From Candidatus Aalborgicola bjergmarkensis (GTDB lineage: Bacteria > Pseudomonadota > Gammaproteobacteria > Burkholderiales > Burkholderiaceae_C), in the NCBI GenBank assembly GCA_016708725.1, contig JADJFE010000001.1, positions 620,001 through 684,000 on the forward strand: a stretch of DNA of 64,000 nucleotides, read 5' to 3'. The notes under the pieces are model-generated. The model saw nothing but the letters and a program-made list of their open reading frames with translations, had not been told where the DNA came from and made no database searches. Each line of letters opens with the position of its first letter. The stretch's first letter is position 1. This document shows, in pieces, positions 52,226-61,457 of this stretch. The translations under genes and the position numbers were made by a program.

Positions 52226-53242
52226 TTAATTGCGTGACTGATCCACCAGCTTGTTTTTCTTGATCCATGGCATCATCGCGCGCAGTGTTTCACCCACTTG
52301 TTCGATCTGATGTTCGGCTGTGAGGCGACGGCGACTGAGTAAGGTGGGTGCTCCGGCTTTATTTTCCAGAATAAAACTCTTGGCATACTCACCCGTTTGA
52401 ATGTCTGTGAGACATTGGCGCATGGCCTTTCGGGTGTCATCGGTCACAATACGCGGGCCGGTGACGTACTCACCGTATTCGGCATTGTTGGAGATTGAAT
52501 AGTTCATGTTGGCGATACCACCTTCATAAATCATATCCACGATCAGCTTGAGCTCGTGCAGGCATTCAAAATAAGCCATTTCGGGCGCATAACCGCCTTG
52601 CACCAGTGTCTCGAAGCCAGCCTTGATCAATTCCACCGTACCACCGCATAAAACAGCCTGCTCACCGAACAAATCGGTTTCAGTCTCTTCACGGAAATTG
52701 GTTTCAATAATACCGGCCTTACCCCCACCGTTGGCCATGGCGTAGCTCAATGCCAAGTCACGGCTGCGGCCAGACTTGTCCTGATGAACGGCAATCAGGT
52801 GCGGCACGCCGCCACCCTGGGTGTAGGTACCACGCACGGTGTGTCCGGGAGCCTTGGGCGCGACCATCCAGACATCCAGATCGGCACGAGGAGCGACCAG
52901 GCCATAATGCACATTGAAACCATGCGCAAAGACCAAGGATGCACCTGACTTGATGTTGGGTTCAATGTCATTGCTGTAGACAGCACCGATCTGCTCATCG
53001 GGTAACAAGATCATCACAACATCTGCGGACTTGACGGCATCCGCAACTTCAGCCACCTTAAGACCGGCCTTTTCAACTTTGGGCCAGGAAGCGCCTCCTT
53101 TGCGCAAACCGACCACTACTTTCACGCCACTGTCGTTGAGGTTTTGTGCATGTGCATGGCCCTGGCTACCGTAGCCGATGATGGCCACAGTCTTGCCTTT
53201 GATGAGGCTCAGGTCACAGTCCTTATCGTAATAAACCTTCAT
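52226..53242 (-). CDS. ilvC: Ketol-acid reductoisomerase
   Basis: 338 residues, class I. The NADPH motif is AIIGYGSQGHAHAQNLNDSG with the GLRKGGASW phosphate loop. The metal-binding region has the DLFGEQAVLCGG and ELKLIVDMIYEGG segments. It converts acetolactate or acetohydroxybutyrate to the dihydroxy acids of valine and isoleucine synthesis. Last of the ilvBHC unit; a 9-bp tandem repeat lies in the gap before it. Confidence 0.97.
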   Translation of the reverse strand: MKVYYDKDCDLSLIKGKTVAIIGYGSQGHAHAQNLNDSGVKVVVGLRKGGASWPKVEKAGLKVAEVADAVKSADVVMILLPDEQIGAVYSNDIEPNIKSGASLVFAHGFNVHYGLVAPRADLDVWMVAPKAPGHTVRGTYTQGGGVPHLIAVHQDKSGRSRDLALSYAMANGGGKAGIIETNFREETETDLFGEQAVLCGGTVELIKAGFETLVQGGYAPEMAYFECLHELKLIVDMIYEGGIANMNYSISNNAEYGEYVTGPRIVTDDTRKAMRQCLTDIQTGEYAKSFILENKAGAPTLLSRRRLTAEHQIEQVGETLRAMMPWIKKNKLVDQSRN

Positions 53243-53295
53243 TATTTCTCCGAAGTTAACAGGAATGGCGAGAAAACGCCAAGTTTGGAAAACAG

Positions 53296-53322
53296 ATTGA
53301 ACAAATTGAACAAATTAAACAG
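53296..53322. repeat. 9-bp tandem units (ATTGAACAA) between ilvH and ilvC
   Basis: ATTGAACAA twice, then ATTAAACAG. It lies in the 94-bp gap between ilvH and ilvC. Confidence 0.8.
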
Positions 53323-53336
53323 ATGACTTATTGGCG

Positions 53337-53828
53337 CTACACACGCAAGATGCGCTCACCACGGCCAATGCCGCTGGAGCCGGTGCGCACCGTTTCCAGA
53401 ATGGCGGCGCGCTCAAGCGCTTCCAGGAATGCATCATTCTTGGAATGGTCACCCGTGAGTTCGATGGTGTAACTCTTATCCGTCACGTCAATGATGCGGC
53501 CACGGAAAATATCGGCCATGCGCTTGATTTCTTCGCGTTCCTTGCCAACTGCGCGTACCTTGACCATCATCAGCTCGCGCTCGATGTACGCGCCCTCGGT
53601 CAGGTCAACAACCTTGACCACTTCGATCAGGCGATTCAGATGCTTGGTGATTTGTTCGATGACTTCGTCCGAGCCAGCAGTTTGTATGGTCATACGCGAC
53701 AAACTGGGATCTTCGGTCGGCGCGACAGTCAGCGATTCAATGTTATAGCCACGGGCCGAGAAAAGCCCGACCACACGGGAAAGAGCACCAGGCTCGTTTT
53801 CCAGCAATACAGCGATGATGTGTTTCAT
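53337..53828 (-). CDS. ilvH: Acetolactate synthase small (regulatory) subunit
   Basis: 163 residues from the ATG at 53828, with AGAGGA in front; a start 20 codons upstream is rejected for lack of family match. The ACT domain MKHIIAVLLENEPGALSRVV and GYNIESLTVAPTEDPSLSRM bind valine for feedback control. GRIIDVTDKSYTIELTG forms the C-terminal part. It partners the large subunit encoded 88 bp upstream. Confidence 0.95.
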   Translation of the reverse strand: MKHIIAVLLENEPGALSRVVGLFSARGYNIESLTVAPTEDPSLSRMTIQTAGSDEVIEQITKHLNRLIEVVKVVDLTEGAYIERELMMVKVRAVGKEREEIKRMADIFRGRIIDVTDKSYTIELTGDHSKNDAFLEALERAAILETVRTGSSGIGRGERILRV

Positions 53829-53916
53829 TTCAGTGGATTCCTCTTTTCGTTGCCCTCCCCCGGCGGCGGTAACAACCGGGCTTGGCACACAATAGATTCG
53901 TCGAGTTTATATGGGG

Positions 53917-55701
53917 TTAAAGATCTTCGGAGCCGAGCAACATTTCGGTCAGACCCTTGCCGGCTTGTATCATTGGAAAGACGTTTTCCGTTGGATCGGT
54001 GCGGATATCCAGGAACACCGTGCGATCTTTAAGCCGATATGCTTCCCGCAAGGCAGGCTCCACATCCTGGTGTTTTTCAATCAGCATCCCGACATGACCA
54101 TAGGCTTCAGCTAGCTTGACGAAATTGGGCAAGGCGTCCATGTAACTGTGGCTATAACGACCTTCGTACTCCAGCTCCTGCCATTGGCGCACCATGCCAA
54201 GATAGCGGTTATTCAAGGAAATAATCTTGATTGGCGTGTTGTACTGCAGGCAAGTCGACAACTCCTGAATGCACATCTGCACCGATCCGTCGCCGGTGAT
54301 GCAAAACACATCGCTTTGCGGATGGCCCATCTTGACTCCCATGGCATAAGGAATGCCCACGCCCATGGTTCCCAGCCCCCCGGAGTTAATCCAACGGCGA
54401 GGCTCATCAAATTTGTAATACTGAGCAGCCCACATCTGGTGCTGGCCTACATCCGAAGTGATGTACGTATCCGTACCCTTGGTCATGTTCCAAAGGGTCT
54501 CGACCACATACTGCGGTTTAATCACAACGCCATCGCCTGGGTTGTACTTGAGGCATTCGCCTTGACGCCAGCCCTCAATGGTGCTCCACCAGGCGCCCAA
54601 GGTGTTCGGGTCGGGTTTGACAGGACTTTCCTTGATCATCGCGATCATTTCACCAAGAACGTCCTTGATGTCGCCCACAATGGGGATGTCCACCTTGACG
54701 CGCTTGGAAATGCTTGACGGGTCAATGTCAATGTGGATAATTTTTCGCTCGTTTTGCGCGAAGTGCTTGGGGTTGCCAATGACGCGATCATCGAAACGGG
54801 CGCCAACCGCCAACAAAACATCACAATGTTGCATGGCATTGTTGGCTTCCACCGTACCATGCATACCCGGCATACCAAGAAACTTGGAGTCACTGGCCGG
54901 ATACGCGCCCAGACCCATCAGGGTATTGGTGCAGGGATAACCAAGCATATCAACCAGCGTGCGTAGTTCTGTCGATGCATTACTGAGCAAAACACCACCA
55001 CCGGTATAGATATAGGGCCGCTTGGCTGCCAGAAGGAGCTGCAATGCCTTGCGAATCTGCCCACCATGTCCCTTGCGCACCGGATTGTAAGAGCGCATTT
55101 CGACGGACGCCGGATACCCGGTGTAGGGCACCTTCTTGAACGAAACGTCTTTTGGAATATCCACCAGCACCGGGCCGGGGCGACCACTGCGTGCAATGTG
55201 GAACGCCTTCTTCATGATCCAGGCCAAGTCACGCGCATCCTTGACCAGAAAATTATGCTTTACCACTGGCCGGGTGATGCCAACCGCGTCACACTCCTGA
55301 AACGCATCCATACCGATGGCGTGCGTTGGCACCTGCCCGGAAATAATGACCAAGGGGATGCTGTCCATGTATGCAGTGGCAATTCCCGTCACTGCATTTG
55401 TCACGCCTGGCCCGGATGTCACCAGCGCCACACCCACATCGCCGGTGGACCTGGCATAACCATCGGCGGCATGAACGGCGGCCTGCTCGTGGCGCACCAG
55501 CACATGCTTGATGGTGTTTTGCTTGTAAAAGGCATCGTAAATGTGCAATACCGCACCACCTGGGTAACCCCAGATGTACTTGACACCCTCTTCCTGGAGA
55601 GCCTTGACAAGAATCTCGGCAGCGCGGAGTTCCTGCACCTCGTGGGATTTGTTCGTTGTTACAACAGACGCTGATGTGCCATCAGCTTTTGAAATTTCCA
55701 T
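53917..55701 (-). CDS. ilvB: Acetolactate synthase large (catalytic) subunit
   Basis: 594 residues. The thiamine diphosphate enzyme shows the glutamate region YPGGAVLHIYDA and RHEQAAVHAADGYARSTG, the FAD-type central domain, and the cofactor motif GDGSVQMCIQELSTCLQYN. It starts the isoleucine/valine/leucine pathway. About 24 N-terminal residues (before AAEILVKALQ) exceed the core but are usual in betaproteobacteria. First gene of ilvBHC. Confidence 0.97.
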   Translation of the reverse strand: MEISKADGTSASVVTTNKSHEVQELRAAEILVKALQEEGVKYIWGYPGGAVLHIYDAFYKQNTIKHVLVRHEQAAVHAADGYARSTGDVGVALVTSGPGVTNAVTGIATAYMDSIPLVIISGQVPTHAIGMDAFQECDAVGITRPVVKHNFLVKDARDLAWIMKKAFHIARSGRPGPVLVDIPKDVSFKKVPYTGYPASVEMRSYNPVRKGHGGQIRKALQLLLAAKRPYIYTGGGVLLSNASTELRTLVDMLGYPCTNTLMGLGAYPASDSKFLGMPGMHGTVEANNAMQHCDVLLAVGARFDDRVIGNPKHFAQNERKIIHIDIDPSSISKRVKVDIPIVGDIKDVLGEMIAMIKESPVKPDPNTLGAWWSTIEGWRQGECLKYNPGDGVVIKPQYVVETLWNMTKGTDTYITSDVGQHQMWAAQYYKFDEPRRWINSGGLGTMGVGIPYAMGVKMGHPQSDVFCITGDGSVQMCIQELSTCLQYNTPIKIISLNNRYLGMVRQWQELEYEGRYSHSYMDALPNFVKLAEAYGHVGMLIEKHQDVEPALREAYRLKDRTVFLDIRTDPTENVFPMIQAGKGLTEMLLGSEDL

Positions 55702-56002
55702 GATGAACCTTTGTGAATTTCTCTGACGAAAAACCTTGGGTGCCCCTTCGCAGACACTTGTGGAGTCGCGTCGGGACTTAGGATTGAAGCCATAAGCACA
55801 TTGATCTTTGTGCCGGGCAAAAACCCGTTTGCCTTCTATTGATTGCGGGGACGATTATCGCACCTGTTCGCATGTGTTTTCAGGCAAATAGCCAAAAGTT
55901 GGGGTTGCCAGTGCCATAATTCCGCCTGCAGGGCAAATTTTGCCTTGCAATGCAACACCGCTATCTACCGCTATTACAACCAATCTTACTGGGCTTTCGT
56001 CT
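55702..56002. promoter_or_regulatory. 300-bp divergent region between ilvB and the sigma factor
   Basis: There is no gene here. Three GGCAAA motifs occur at 55816, 55883 and 55932. The first is paired as GGCAAA-N6-TTTGCC (55816-55833) and the last is the 13-bp palindrome GGCAAATTTTGCC (55932-55944). Such spaced palindromes could be operators for a dimeric regulator of ilvBHC or of the sigma gene. The ilvB leader is long enough for attenuation, but no branched-chain-rich leader peptide was recognised. Confidence 0.4.
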
Positions 56003-56569
56003 TTGGCATCTGACCGTGAACTGTCTGACTTTTTGAAAAGCGTGGAGAAACGCGCTTTCAAGCGCTCAGTCTATCATGTTCGTGATGACGAGGCAGCTTT
56101 GGATATTGTTCAGGAAAGCATGATGAAGCTGGCTGAACACTATGGGCACAAACCGGTAGAAGAATTGCCCATGTTGTTTCAGCGCATATTGTCCAACTGT
56201 ACCCTGGATTGGTTCCGGCGCCAAAAGACGCAAAAGGTTCTTTTTTCCACCATGAGTGACCTGGAATCCTCCAGCGAAGATGGTGATATCGATTTGCTGG
56301 AAACCTTGAGTGCGTCGAACAGTTGGGAGCAGAACGAAAGCGCACAAACGCAAGTTGAAAGGACGCAAACCCTGTTGGAAATCGAGAGTCAACTGCAACA
56401 GTTGCCTGCGCGTCAACGGGAAGCCTTTTTGATGCGTTACTGGGAAGATATGGACGTCGCCGAGACGGCTGCGGCCATGGGTTGTTCGCAAGGCAGCGTC
56501 AAGACGCACTGTTCCAGGGCGATTCGTGCTCTGGGGAAAGCCTTGGTCGCAAGGGGAATCAAACTATGA
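56003..56569 (+). CDS. ECF-type RNA polymerase sigma factor
   Basis: About 188 residues from the TTG at 56003, giving an N-terminus ASDRELSDFLKSVEKRAFKR like relatives; a TTG at 55940 would add 21 residues of poor quality. Region 2 contains ALDIVQESMMKLAEHYG and CTLDWFRRQKT. Region 4 has QLPARQREAFLMRYWEDMDV with the helix-turn-helix ETAAAMGCSQGSVKTHCSRA. Its stop overlaps the next start (ATGA). The regulon is unknown. The downstream membrane protein may be its anti-sigma partner. Confidence 0.9.
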   Translation: MASDRELSDFLKSVEKRAFKRSVYHVRDDEAALDIVQESMMKLAEHYGHKPVEELPMLFQRILSNCTLDWFRRQKTQKVLFSTMSDLESSSEDGDIDLLETLSASNSWEQNESAQTQVERTQTLLEIESQLQQLPARQREAFLMRYWEDMDVAETAAAMGCSQGSVKTHCSRAIRALGKALVARGIKL

Positions 56570-57006
56570 ACGCACAAACTCCACAAACTCCAATTAAGAG
56601 CACAGATCATGAAGATCGGTTAGGCCGGGCTATTGCCACACGTCTATCTGATACTACGCATCAATTGCCAAATGACATCCTGGAGCGACTCAAGGCAGCT
56701 CGGGTACAGGCTGTGGCAAAACGCAAGGTTGCCAAGTTTCAGTTGGTATCTGGGATCAATGTCGCCAACGGGTCTGCAAGTTTGCATGCGAATGATCCTG
56801 ATAGCACGCTCTGGAGTCGCTTTGCAGCCTTGCTTTCCTTGCTGACCCTGGTGATTGGTTTACTGACCATTGCCATGGTCCAGGACCAGAAGCAGCTTGA
56901 TGACATCGCGGCTGTGGATGTGGAGTTGCTTGCCGACGATTTACCTCCTGACGCTTATACCGATCCCGGATTTTTGCACTTCCTGAGAATAGATCGGCAC
57001 GATTGA
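56566..57006 (+). CDS. DUF3619 family membrane protein (possible anti-sigma)
   Basis: 146 residues. A soluble N-terminal part (HEDRLGRAIATRLSDTTHQL, DILERLKAARVQAVAKRK) precedes one membrane helix (about 88-108) and a short outer tail ending DPGFLHFLRIDRHD. The gene overlaps the sigma factor by four bases, a layout typical of sigma/anti-sigma pairs, though no known anti-sigma domain is seen. Family name from recollection of the conserved Burkholderiales cluster. Confidence 0.8.
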   Translation: MNAQTPQTPIKSTDHEDRLGRAIATRLSDTTHQLPNDILERLKAARVQAVAKRKVAKFQLVSGINVANGSASLHANDPDSTLWSRFAALLSLLTLVIGLLTIAMVQDQKQLDDIAAVDVELLADDLPPDAYTDPGFLHFLRIDRHD

Positions 57007-57024
57007 ATCGTTGCCTATAGTTGC

Positions 57025-57756
57025 ATGCGCTTGACTGAATCACTTTCAACATTGGCCCTTGCATTGGTGGCTCTTGGTTTGCTTGTTCCTGCGCCCGGCG
57101 TCTTGGCTCAAACTGGCACCAGCAGCCCTGCTTCAGCTGAGGTTGTGGCGGCGCCACTACCGCTGCCTCCGCCGCAAATTCCAGCGTCCTCGGCACCTTT
57201 TCCACAAAACCCGGTATCTCTGGCATCTGCTGCACCAGTTGCCAGGCCAGTTGGCCCTCTCTGGCTCGATTTGACCAAGGCGCAACAGGAGACACTGCGT
57301 CCTCTGGCTCCGATTTGGTCCTCTCTGAGCGCTAACCACAAAAACAAGTGGATTGCCCTGGCGCAAACCTATCCATCCAAAACACCCACCGAACAGGAAA
57401 AAATGCAAAGCAGGATGGTGGAGTGGGCGGCCCTCAAGCCCAGTCAACGTGAGTTGGCACGGCTGAATTTCGCCGAAACGAAAAAACTTGCTCCACCCAA
57501 GAAACGCACCGCTGACTGGGAAGCGTATCAAGCTTTGAGTCCGCAAGAAAAGCGTCGATTTGCCACGCGAGAGCCTGGCAAACCGGCAGGTGCTGCCGTT
57601 GCCATTTCGCCTGTTCTGCAAAGAAGAATCACCCCGGTTCCCATCACACGCCACACAGTGGGTGAAACATCCGTGCCCAGGCCCCAGCTGGACCGCAATA
57701 CGCTATTGCCATTGTCCATTTCGTCACGGGCGTCACAACCTTCCCAGGCTAAATAA
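57025..57756 (+). CDS. DUF3106 family exported protein
   Basis: 243 residues. A signal peptide (about 5-28, cleavage after VLAQ) is followed by a proline/alanine-rich linker. The core reads PLWLDLTKAQQETLRPLAPI, HKNKWIALAQTYP, RMVEWAALKPSQRELARLNF and WEAYQALSPQEKRRFA, a repeated helical pattern as in DUF3106. It is probably periplasmic; the role is unknown. Third gene of the sigma cluster. The tail after about 195 is low complexity. Confidence 0.85.
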   Translation: MRLTESLSTLALALVALGLLVPAPGVLAQTGTSSPASAEVVAAPLPLPPPQIPASSAPFPQNPVSLASAAPVARPVGPLWLDLTKAQQETLRPLAPIWSSLSANHKNKWIALAQTYPSKTPTEQEKMQSRMVEWAALKPSQRELARLNFAETKKLAPPKKRTADWEAYQALSPQEKRRFATREPGKPAGAAVAISPVLQRRITPVPITRHTVGETSVPRPQLDRNTLLPLSISSRASQPSQAK

Positions 57757-57796
57757 GCTGTACCGCCCGTGGGACAAGCGGGGTGCGCTATATTTA
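57757..57796. repeat. Fragment of the dispersed repeat
   Basis: AGCTGTACCGCCCGTGGGAC followed by AAGCGGGGTGCGCTATA, a short version with both arm ends. It lies in the 42-bp gap between convergent genes and could act as a bidirectional stop signal. Confidence 0.55.
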
Positions 57797-57798
57797 TT

Positions 57799-59349
57799 TC
57801 AGCGTCGTCTGCCGCCCATGATGCTGCCCATGACACCGCGCATGATTTCACGCCCGACGCTGGAGCCAATGGAGCGCACAGCCGATTTGGCCATGGTCTG
57901 GGCCAGCCCGTCGTGTTGACCGCCCCTGGGGCCGGTGGAGCCAAATAAAAAGTCGTTGAGCCCGTCCATAAAGCCCCCGGAGCCTGCACCGCCGGTACCG
58001 CCGGTGTTGCCGACTGCTGTGCCTTGCGACGTTGTGCTGCCCGTGTTTGTATTTGTGCGGGCGTTGAGCCGCTCGAAAGCCGATTCGCGGTCCTCCATCT
58101 TTTCATACACCCCGGCAACCAGTGAGCCCTGGAGCAATTCCTGGCGTTGGGCCGGGCTGATCGGGCCTATCTGACTGCCCGGTGGCAGCACATAGACGCG
58201 CTCGGTGATGCTGGGGCGGCCTTCGGTGTCGAGCAGACTGACCAGGGCCTCGCCCACGGCCAGCTCGGTGATGGCGGTCTCGATGTCGAGTCCGGGTTTT
58301 TGGCGCATGGTTTGCGCCGTGGCCTGGACGGCTTTCTGGTCGCGCGGGGTGTAGGCGCGCAGCGCGTGCTGCACACGGTTGCCGAGCTGGGCCAGCACCG
58401 AGTCGGGAATATCCAGCGGGTTTTGCGTGACGAAATACACCCCCACGCCTTTGGAGCGCACCAGACGCACCACCAATTCGATGCGCTCAATGAGCACTTT
58501 GGGTGCGTCGGTGAAGAGCAGATGCGCCTCGTCGAAGAAAAATACCATCTTGGGCTGCTCCAGATCACCCACTTCGGGCAGTTGTTCAAACAGCTCGGAC
58601 AGCATCCACAGCAGAAAAGTCGCGTAGAGTCGGGGGGAAGTGAGTAATTTATCGGCGGCCAGCACATTGACCACGCCCAGGCCAGAGACGGTCTGCATGA
58701 AATCCTGGATATTGAGCATCGGCTCGCCAAAGAACTTTTCGCCCCCTTGAGACTCAATCTGCAGCAGGCCGCGTTGAATCGCGCCAATGCTGGCGGCACT
58801 GACGTTGCCGTAGCGTGTGGTGAAATCGCGCGCGTTCTCGCCCACGTACTGCAGCATGGCGCGCAAATCCTTGAGGTCGAGTAGCAAAAGGCCGTTGTCG
58901 TCGGCAATCTTGAACACCATGGCGAGAACGCCAGCCTGGGTTTCATTCAGATCGAGCATGCGTGCAAGCAGCAAAGGCCCCAGGTCACTGATGGTGGCGC
59001 GCACCGGATGCCCTTGTTCGCCAAACACGTCCCACAGCGTGACCGGGTAGGCGATGGGCGCGGGGCGCTCCAGCGCGCGCTGTGCCAGGGTTGCGCCCAG
59101 TTTTTCGCTGATGTTGCCAGATTGGGAGATGCCGGTCAGGTCGCCCTTGATGTCGGCCATGAAGACCGGCACGCCGCAACGTGCGAAGCCTTCCGCCAGG
59201 GTTTGCAGCGTAATGGTTTTGCCGGTGCCGGTTGCTCCCGTGATGAGTCCGTGGCGGTTGGCCTTGCTGAGTAACAGATGGCATTCGGCTGCGCCCTGGC
59301 GCCCCAGCAGGATGGTTGGGTTGTTTGTGATATTGGATGAAAAAGTCAT
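57799..59349 (-). CDS. yjgR: HerA-like ATPase, DUF853 (YjgR family)
   Basis: 516 residues. Walker A is TGATGTGKT near residue 38; MADIKGDLTGI follows; the Walker B-like segment is KMVFFFDEAHLLFTDAP, and FVTQNPLDIPDSVLAQLGNR is the arginine-finger region. A glycine/threonine-rich linker (about 440-470) leads to a short helical end rich in arginine. It is a FtsK/HerA-superfamily NTPase of unknown role. Convergent with the DUF3106 gene and divergent from yebC. Confidence 0.9.
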   Translation of the reverse strand: MTFSSNITNNPTILLGRQGAAECHLLLSKANRHGLITGATGTGKTITLQTLAEGFARCGVPVFMADIKGDLTGISQSGNISEKLGATLAQRALERPAPIAYPVTLWDVFGEQGHPVRATISDLGPLLLARMLDLNETQAGVLAMVFKIADDNGLLLLDLKDLRAMLQYVGENARDFTTRYGNVSAASIGAIQRGLLQIESQGGEKFFGEPMLNIQDFMQTVSGLGVVNVLAADKLLTSPRLYATFLLWMLSELFEQLPEVGDLEQPKMVFFFDEAHLLFTDAPKVLIERIELVVRLVRSKGVGVYFVTQNPLDIPDSVLAQLGNRVQHALRAYTPRDQKAVQATAQTMRQKPGLDIETAITELAVGEALVSLLDTEGRPSITERVYVLPPGSQIGPISPAQRQELLQGSLVAGVYEKMEDRESAFERLNARTNTNTGSTTSQGTAVGNTGGTGGAGSGGFMDGLNDFLFGSTGPRGGQHDGLAQTMAKSAVRSIGSSVGREIMRGVMGSIMGGRRR

Positions 59350-59409
59350 GGGTGTTTGCTAAAAGTACAATCGACGGTTTATCGCGTAACGAATTATTAA
59401 GGAAGCTTC

Positions 59410-60129
59410 GTGGCAGGACACAGCAAATGGGCGAATATTCAGCACCGCAAAGGTCGTCAGGACGAAAAACGCGGCAAGATCTGGACACGTATCATCCGTG
59501 AAATCACGGTTGCCGCGCGCGCCGGCGGTGCGGATCTGGGCTCCAACCCCCGTCTGCGGCTGGCCGTGGAAAAGGCCAAGGCAGCCAATATGCCCTCGGA
59601 TCGTATCAAATACAACATCGACAAGGCTACTGGCAACGCCGAGGGCGTGAGCTACGAGGAGATTCGCTACGAGGGTTATGGCATCGGTGGTGTTGCCGTG
59701 GTGGTGGACACCATGACCGACAATCGGGTGCGTACGGTGGCGGAAGTGCGCCACGCTTTCAGCAAACATGGTGGCAACATGGGAACCGAAGGTTCGGTGG
59801 TGTTCCAGTTCCAGCACTGTGGCCAATTGGTGTTTGCCCCTGGAAGCAACGAAGACCGGATCATGGAGGTGGCGCTGGAAGCGGGTGCCAACGATGTGAT
59901 TAGCGACGAAGAAGGTTCCATCGAGGTATTGACCGCCGTAGCCGATTATGAAGCGGTCAAACAGGCGCTGGAGGCTGCCGGGTTCAAGCCTGAAGTCGCA
60001 GGCATCACCATGCGGGCCGAAAACACCATCGAACTCAGCGACGAGGATTGCGCACGCATGCAAAAATTGCTGGATGTGCTCGAAGACCTCGACGACACGC
60101 AAGACATTTACCACAACGCTGCCTTATGA
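59410..60129 (+). CDS. yebC: YebC/PmpR-family protein
   Basis: 239 residues from a GTG at 59410 with AAGGAAG nearby. It starts AGHSKWANIQHRKGRQDEKR, the family signature, and contains YEGYGIGGVAVVVD and NMGTEGSVVF. Known relatives act as transcription regulators or, as shown more recently, help ribosomes at proline runs. First of the housekeeping run to maf; purD follows after 22 bp. Confidence 0.95.
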   Translation: MAGHSKWANIQHRKGRQDEKRGKIWTRIIREITVAARAGGADLGSNPRLRLAVEKAKAANMPSDRIKYNIDKATGNAEGVSYEEIRYEGYGIGGVAVVVDTMTDNRVRTVAEVRHAFSKHGGNMGTEGSVVFQFQHCGQLVFAPGSNEDRIMEVALEAGANDVISDEEGSIEVLTAVADYEAVKQALEAAGFKPEVAGITMRAENTIELSDEDCARMQKLLDVLEDLDDTQDIYHNAAL

Positions 60130-60151
60130 ACCGGAACTGGAGTTTATTTCC

Positions 60152-61453
60152 ATGAATGTACTCGTCATTGGGAGTGGTGGGCGCGAACACGCCATGGCCT
60201 GGAAGCTGGCACAGTCCGACAAGGTGCAGGTGGTCTACGTGGCACCCGGCAACGGTGCCATGGGCTCCAGCGGGCGTATCCGCAGACTGCCTATCACCGA
60301 TATTCTGGAGCTGCGCCACTGGGTACAGACCAACAAGATCGGCCTGACCGTGGTGGGACCGGAGGCGCCGCTGGCCGCTGGCATTGTGGACGCCTTCCGG
60401 CAAAGCGGGCTGCGGATTTTCGGGCCGACGCGCGCGGCCGCCCAGCTGGAGAGTTCCAAAGCCTTTTCCAAAGCCTTTATGCAGCGCCACGGCATCCCGA
60501 CTGCGGCCTTTGAGGTCTTTACCGAAGCGGCTGCCGCCAAGGCTTATGTGCAAAACGTGGGTGTGCCCATCGTCATCAAGGCCGATGGCTTGGCTGCCGG
60601 CAAGGGCGTGGTGGTGGCTACATCGCTGGAGCAGGCGTATGCAGCGGTTGATTTCATGTTGCAGGTTAAAGGCGCAGGTGTCACGCACAATGCAGGGGAC
60701 GATGGCCAGGCGGTGCCGCGTGTGGTGATCGAAGAGTTTTTGCAAGGCGAAGAAGCCAGCTTCATCGTCATGTGCGATGGCAAGGAAGTCGTGCCGCTGG
60801 CTCCCAGCCAGGACCACAAGCGCTTGCAAGACGGGGATATGGGGCCGAACACCGGCGGCATGGGCGCCTATTCGCCCGCACCCGTGGTTACTCCGCAGGT
60901 CCATGCCCGTGCCATGCGCGAAATCATCTTGCCCACTCTCAAGGCAATGGAGCAAGAAGGCAACCCCTATACCGGTTTTCTGTATGCGGGTCTGATGGTC
61001 ACGCCTGCTGGCCAGGTCAAGACCCTGGAATTCAACTGCCGCATGGGCGACCCGGAGACGCAGCCGGTCCTGATGCGCCTGAAATCCGATTTTTACGACG
61101 TATTGATGGCGGCCACCGAACTTGGCGGCCTGGAGCACGTCGAGCTGGACTGGGATCGCCGCGCCGCATTGGGCGTGGTACTGGTGGCGCATGGCTATCC
61201 GGCGGACCCCCGCAAGGGCGATGCCATTACCGGCTTGCCGGTGGATGGCGACAACAGCATGGTGTTTCACGCAGGAACCGAGCACAGCAACGGCGCCTTG
61301 CGTACCAGCGGCGGGCGGGTTCTGTGTGTCACTGCCCTGGGTGACAGCGTGCGCGCCGCCAGGCTCCTGGCCTACGAGACCCTGTCCGGTATTCGTTTTG
61401 ACGGCATGCAGTACCGCACCGACATAGGCCATCGCGCCGTGGTGCGTTCGTAG
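60152..61453 (+). CDS. purD: Phosphoribosylamine-glycine ligase
   Basis: 433 residues from the ATG at 60152; an open frame upstream overlaps yebC and is rejected. ATP-grasp enzyme: MNVLVIGSGGREHAMAWKL start, KADGLAAGKGVVVA loop, HKRLQDGDMGPNTGGMGAYS signature and NCRMGDPETQ metal site. It catalyses the second step of purine synthesis. Confidence 0.97.
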   Translation: MNVLVIGSGGREHAMAWKLAQSDKVQVVYVAPGNGAMGSSGRIRRLPITDILELRHWVQTNKIGLTVVGPEAPLAAGIVDAFRQSGLRIFGPTRAAAQLESSKAFSKAFMQRHGIPTAAFEVFTEAAAAKAYVQNVGVPIVIKADGLAAGKGVVVATSLEQAYAAVDFMLQVKGAGVTHNAGDDGQAVPRVVIEEFLQGEEASFIVMCDGKEVVPLAPSQDHKRLQDGDMGPNTGGMGAYSPAPVVTPQVHARAMREIILPTLKAMEQEGNPYTGFLYAGLMVTPAGQVKTLEFNCRMGDPETQPVLMRLKSDFYDVLMAATELGGLEHVELDWDRRAALGVVLVAHGYPADPRKGDAITGLPVDGDNSMVFHAGTEHSNGALRTSGGRVLCVTALGDSVRAARLLAYETLSGIRFDGMQYRTDIGHRAVVRS

Positions 61454-61457
61454 CGGT

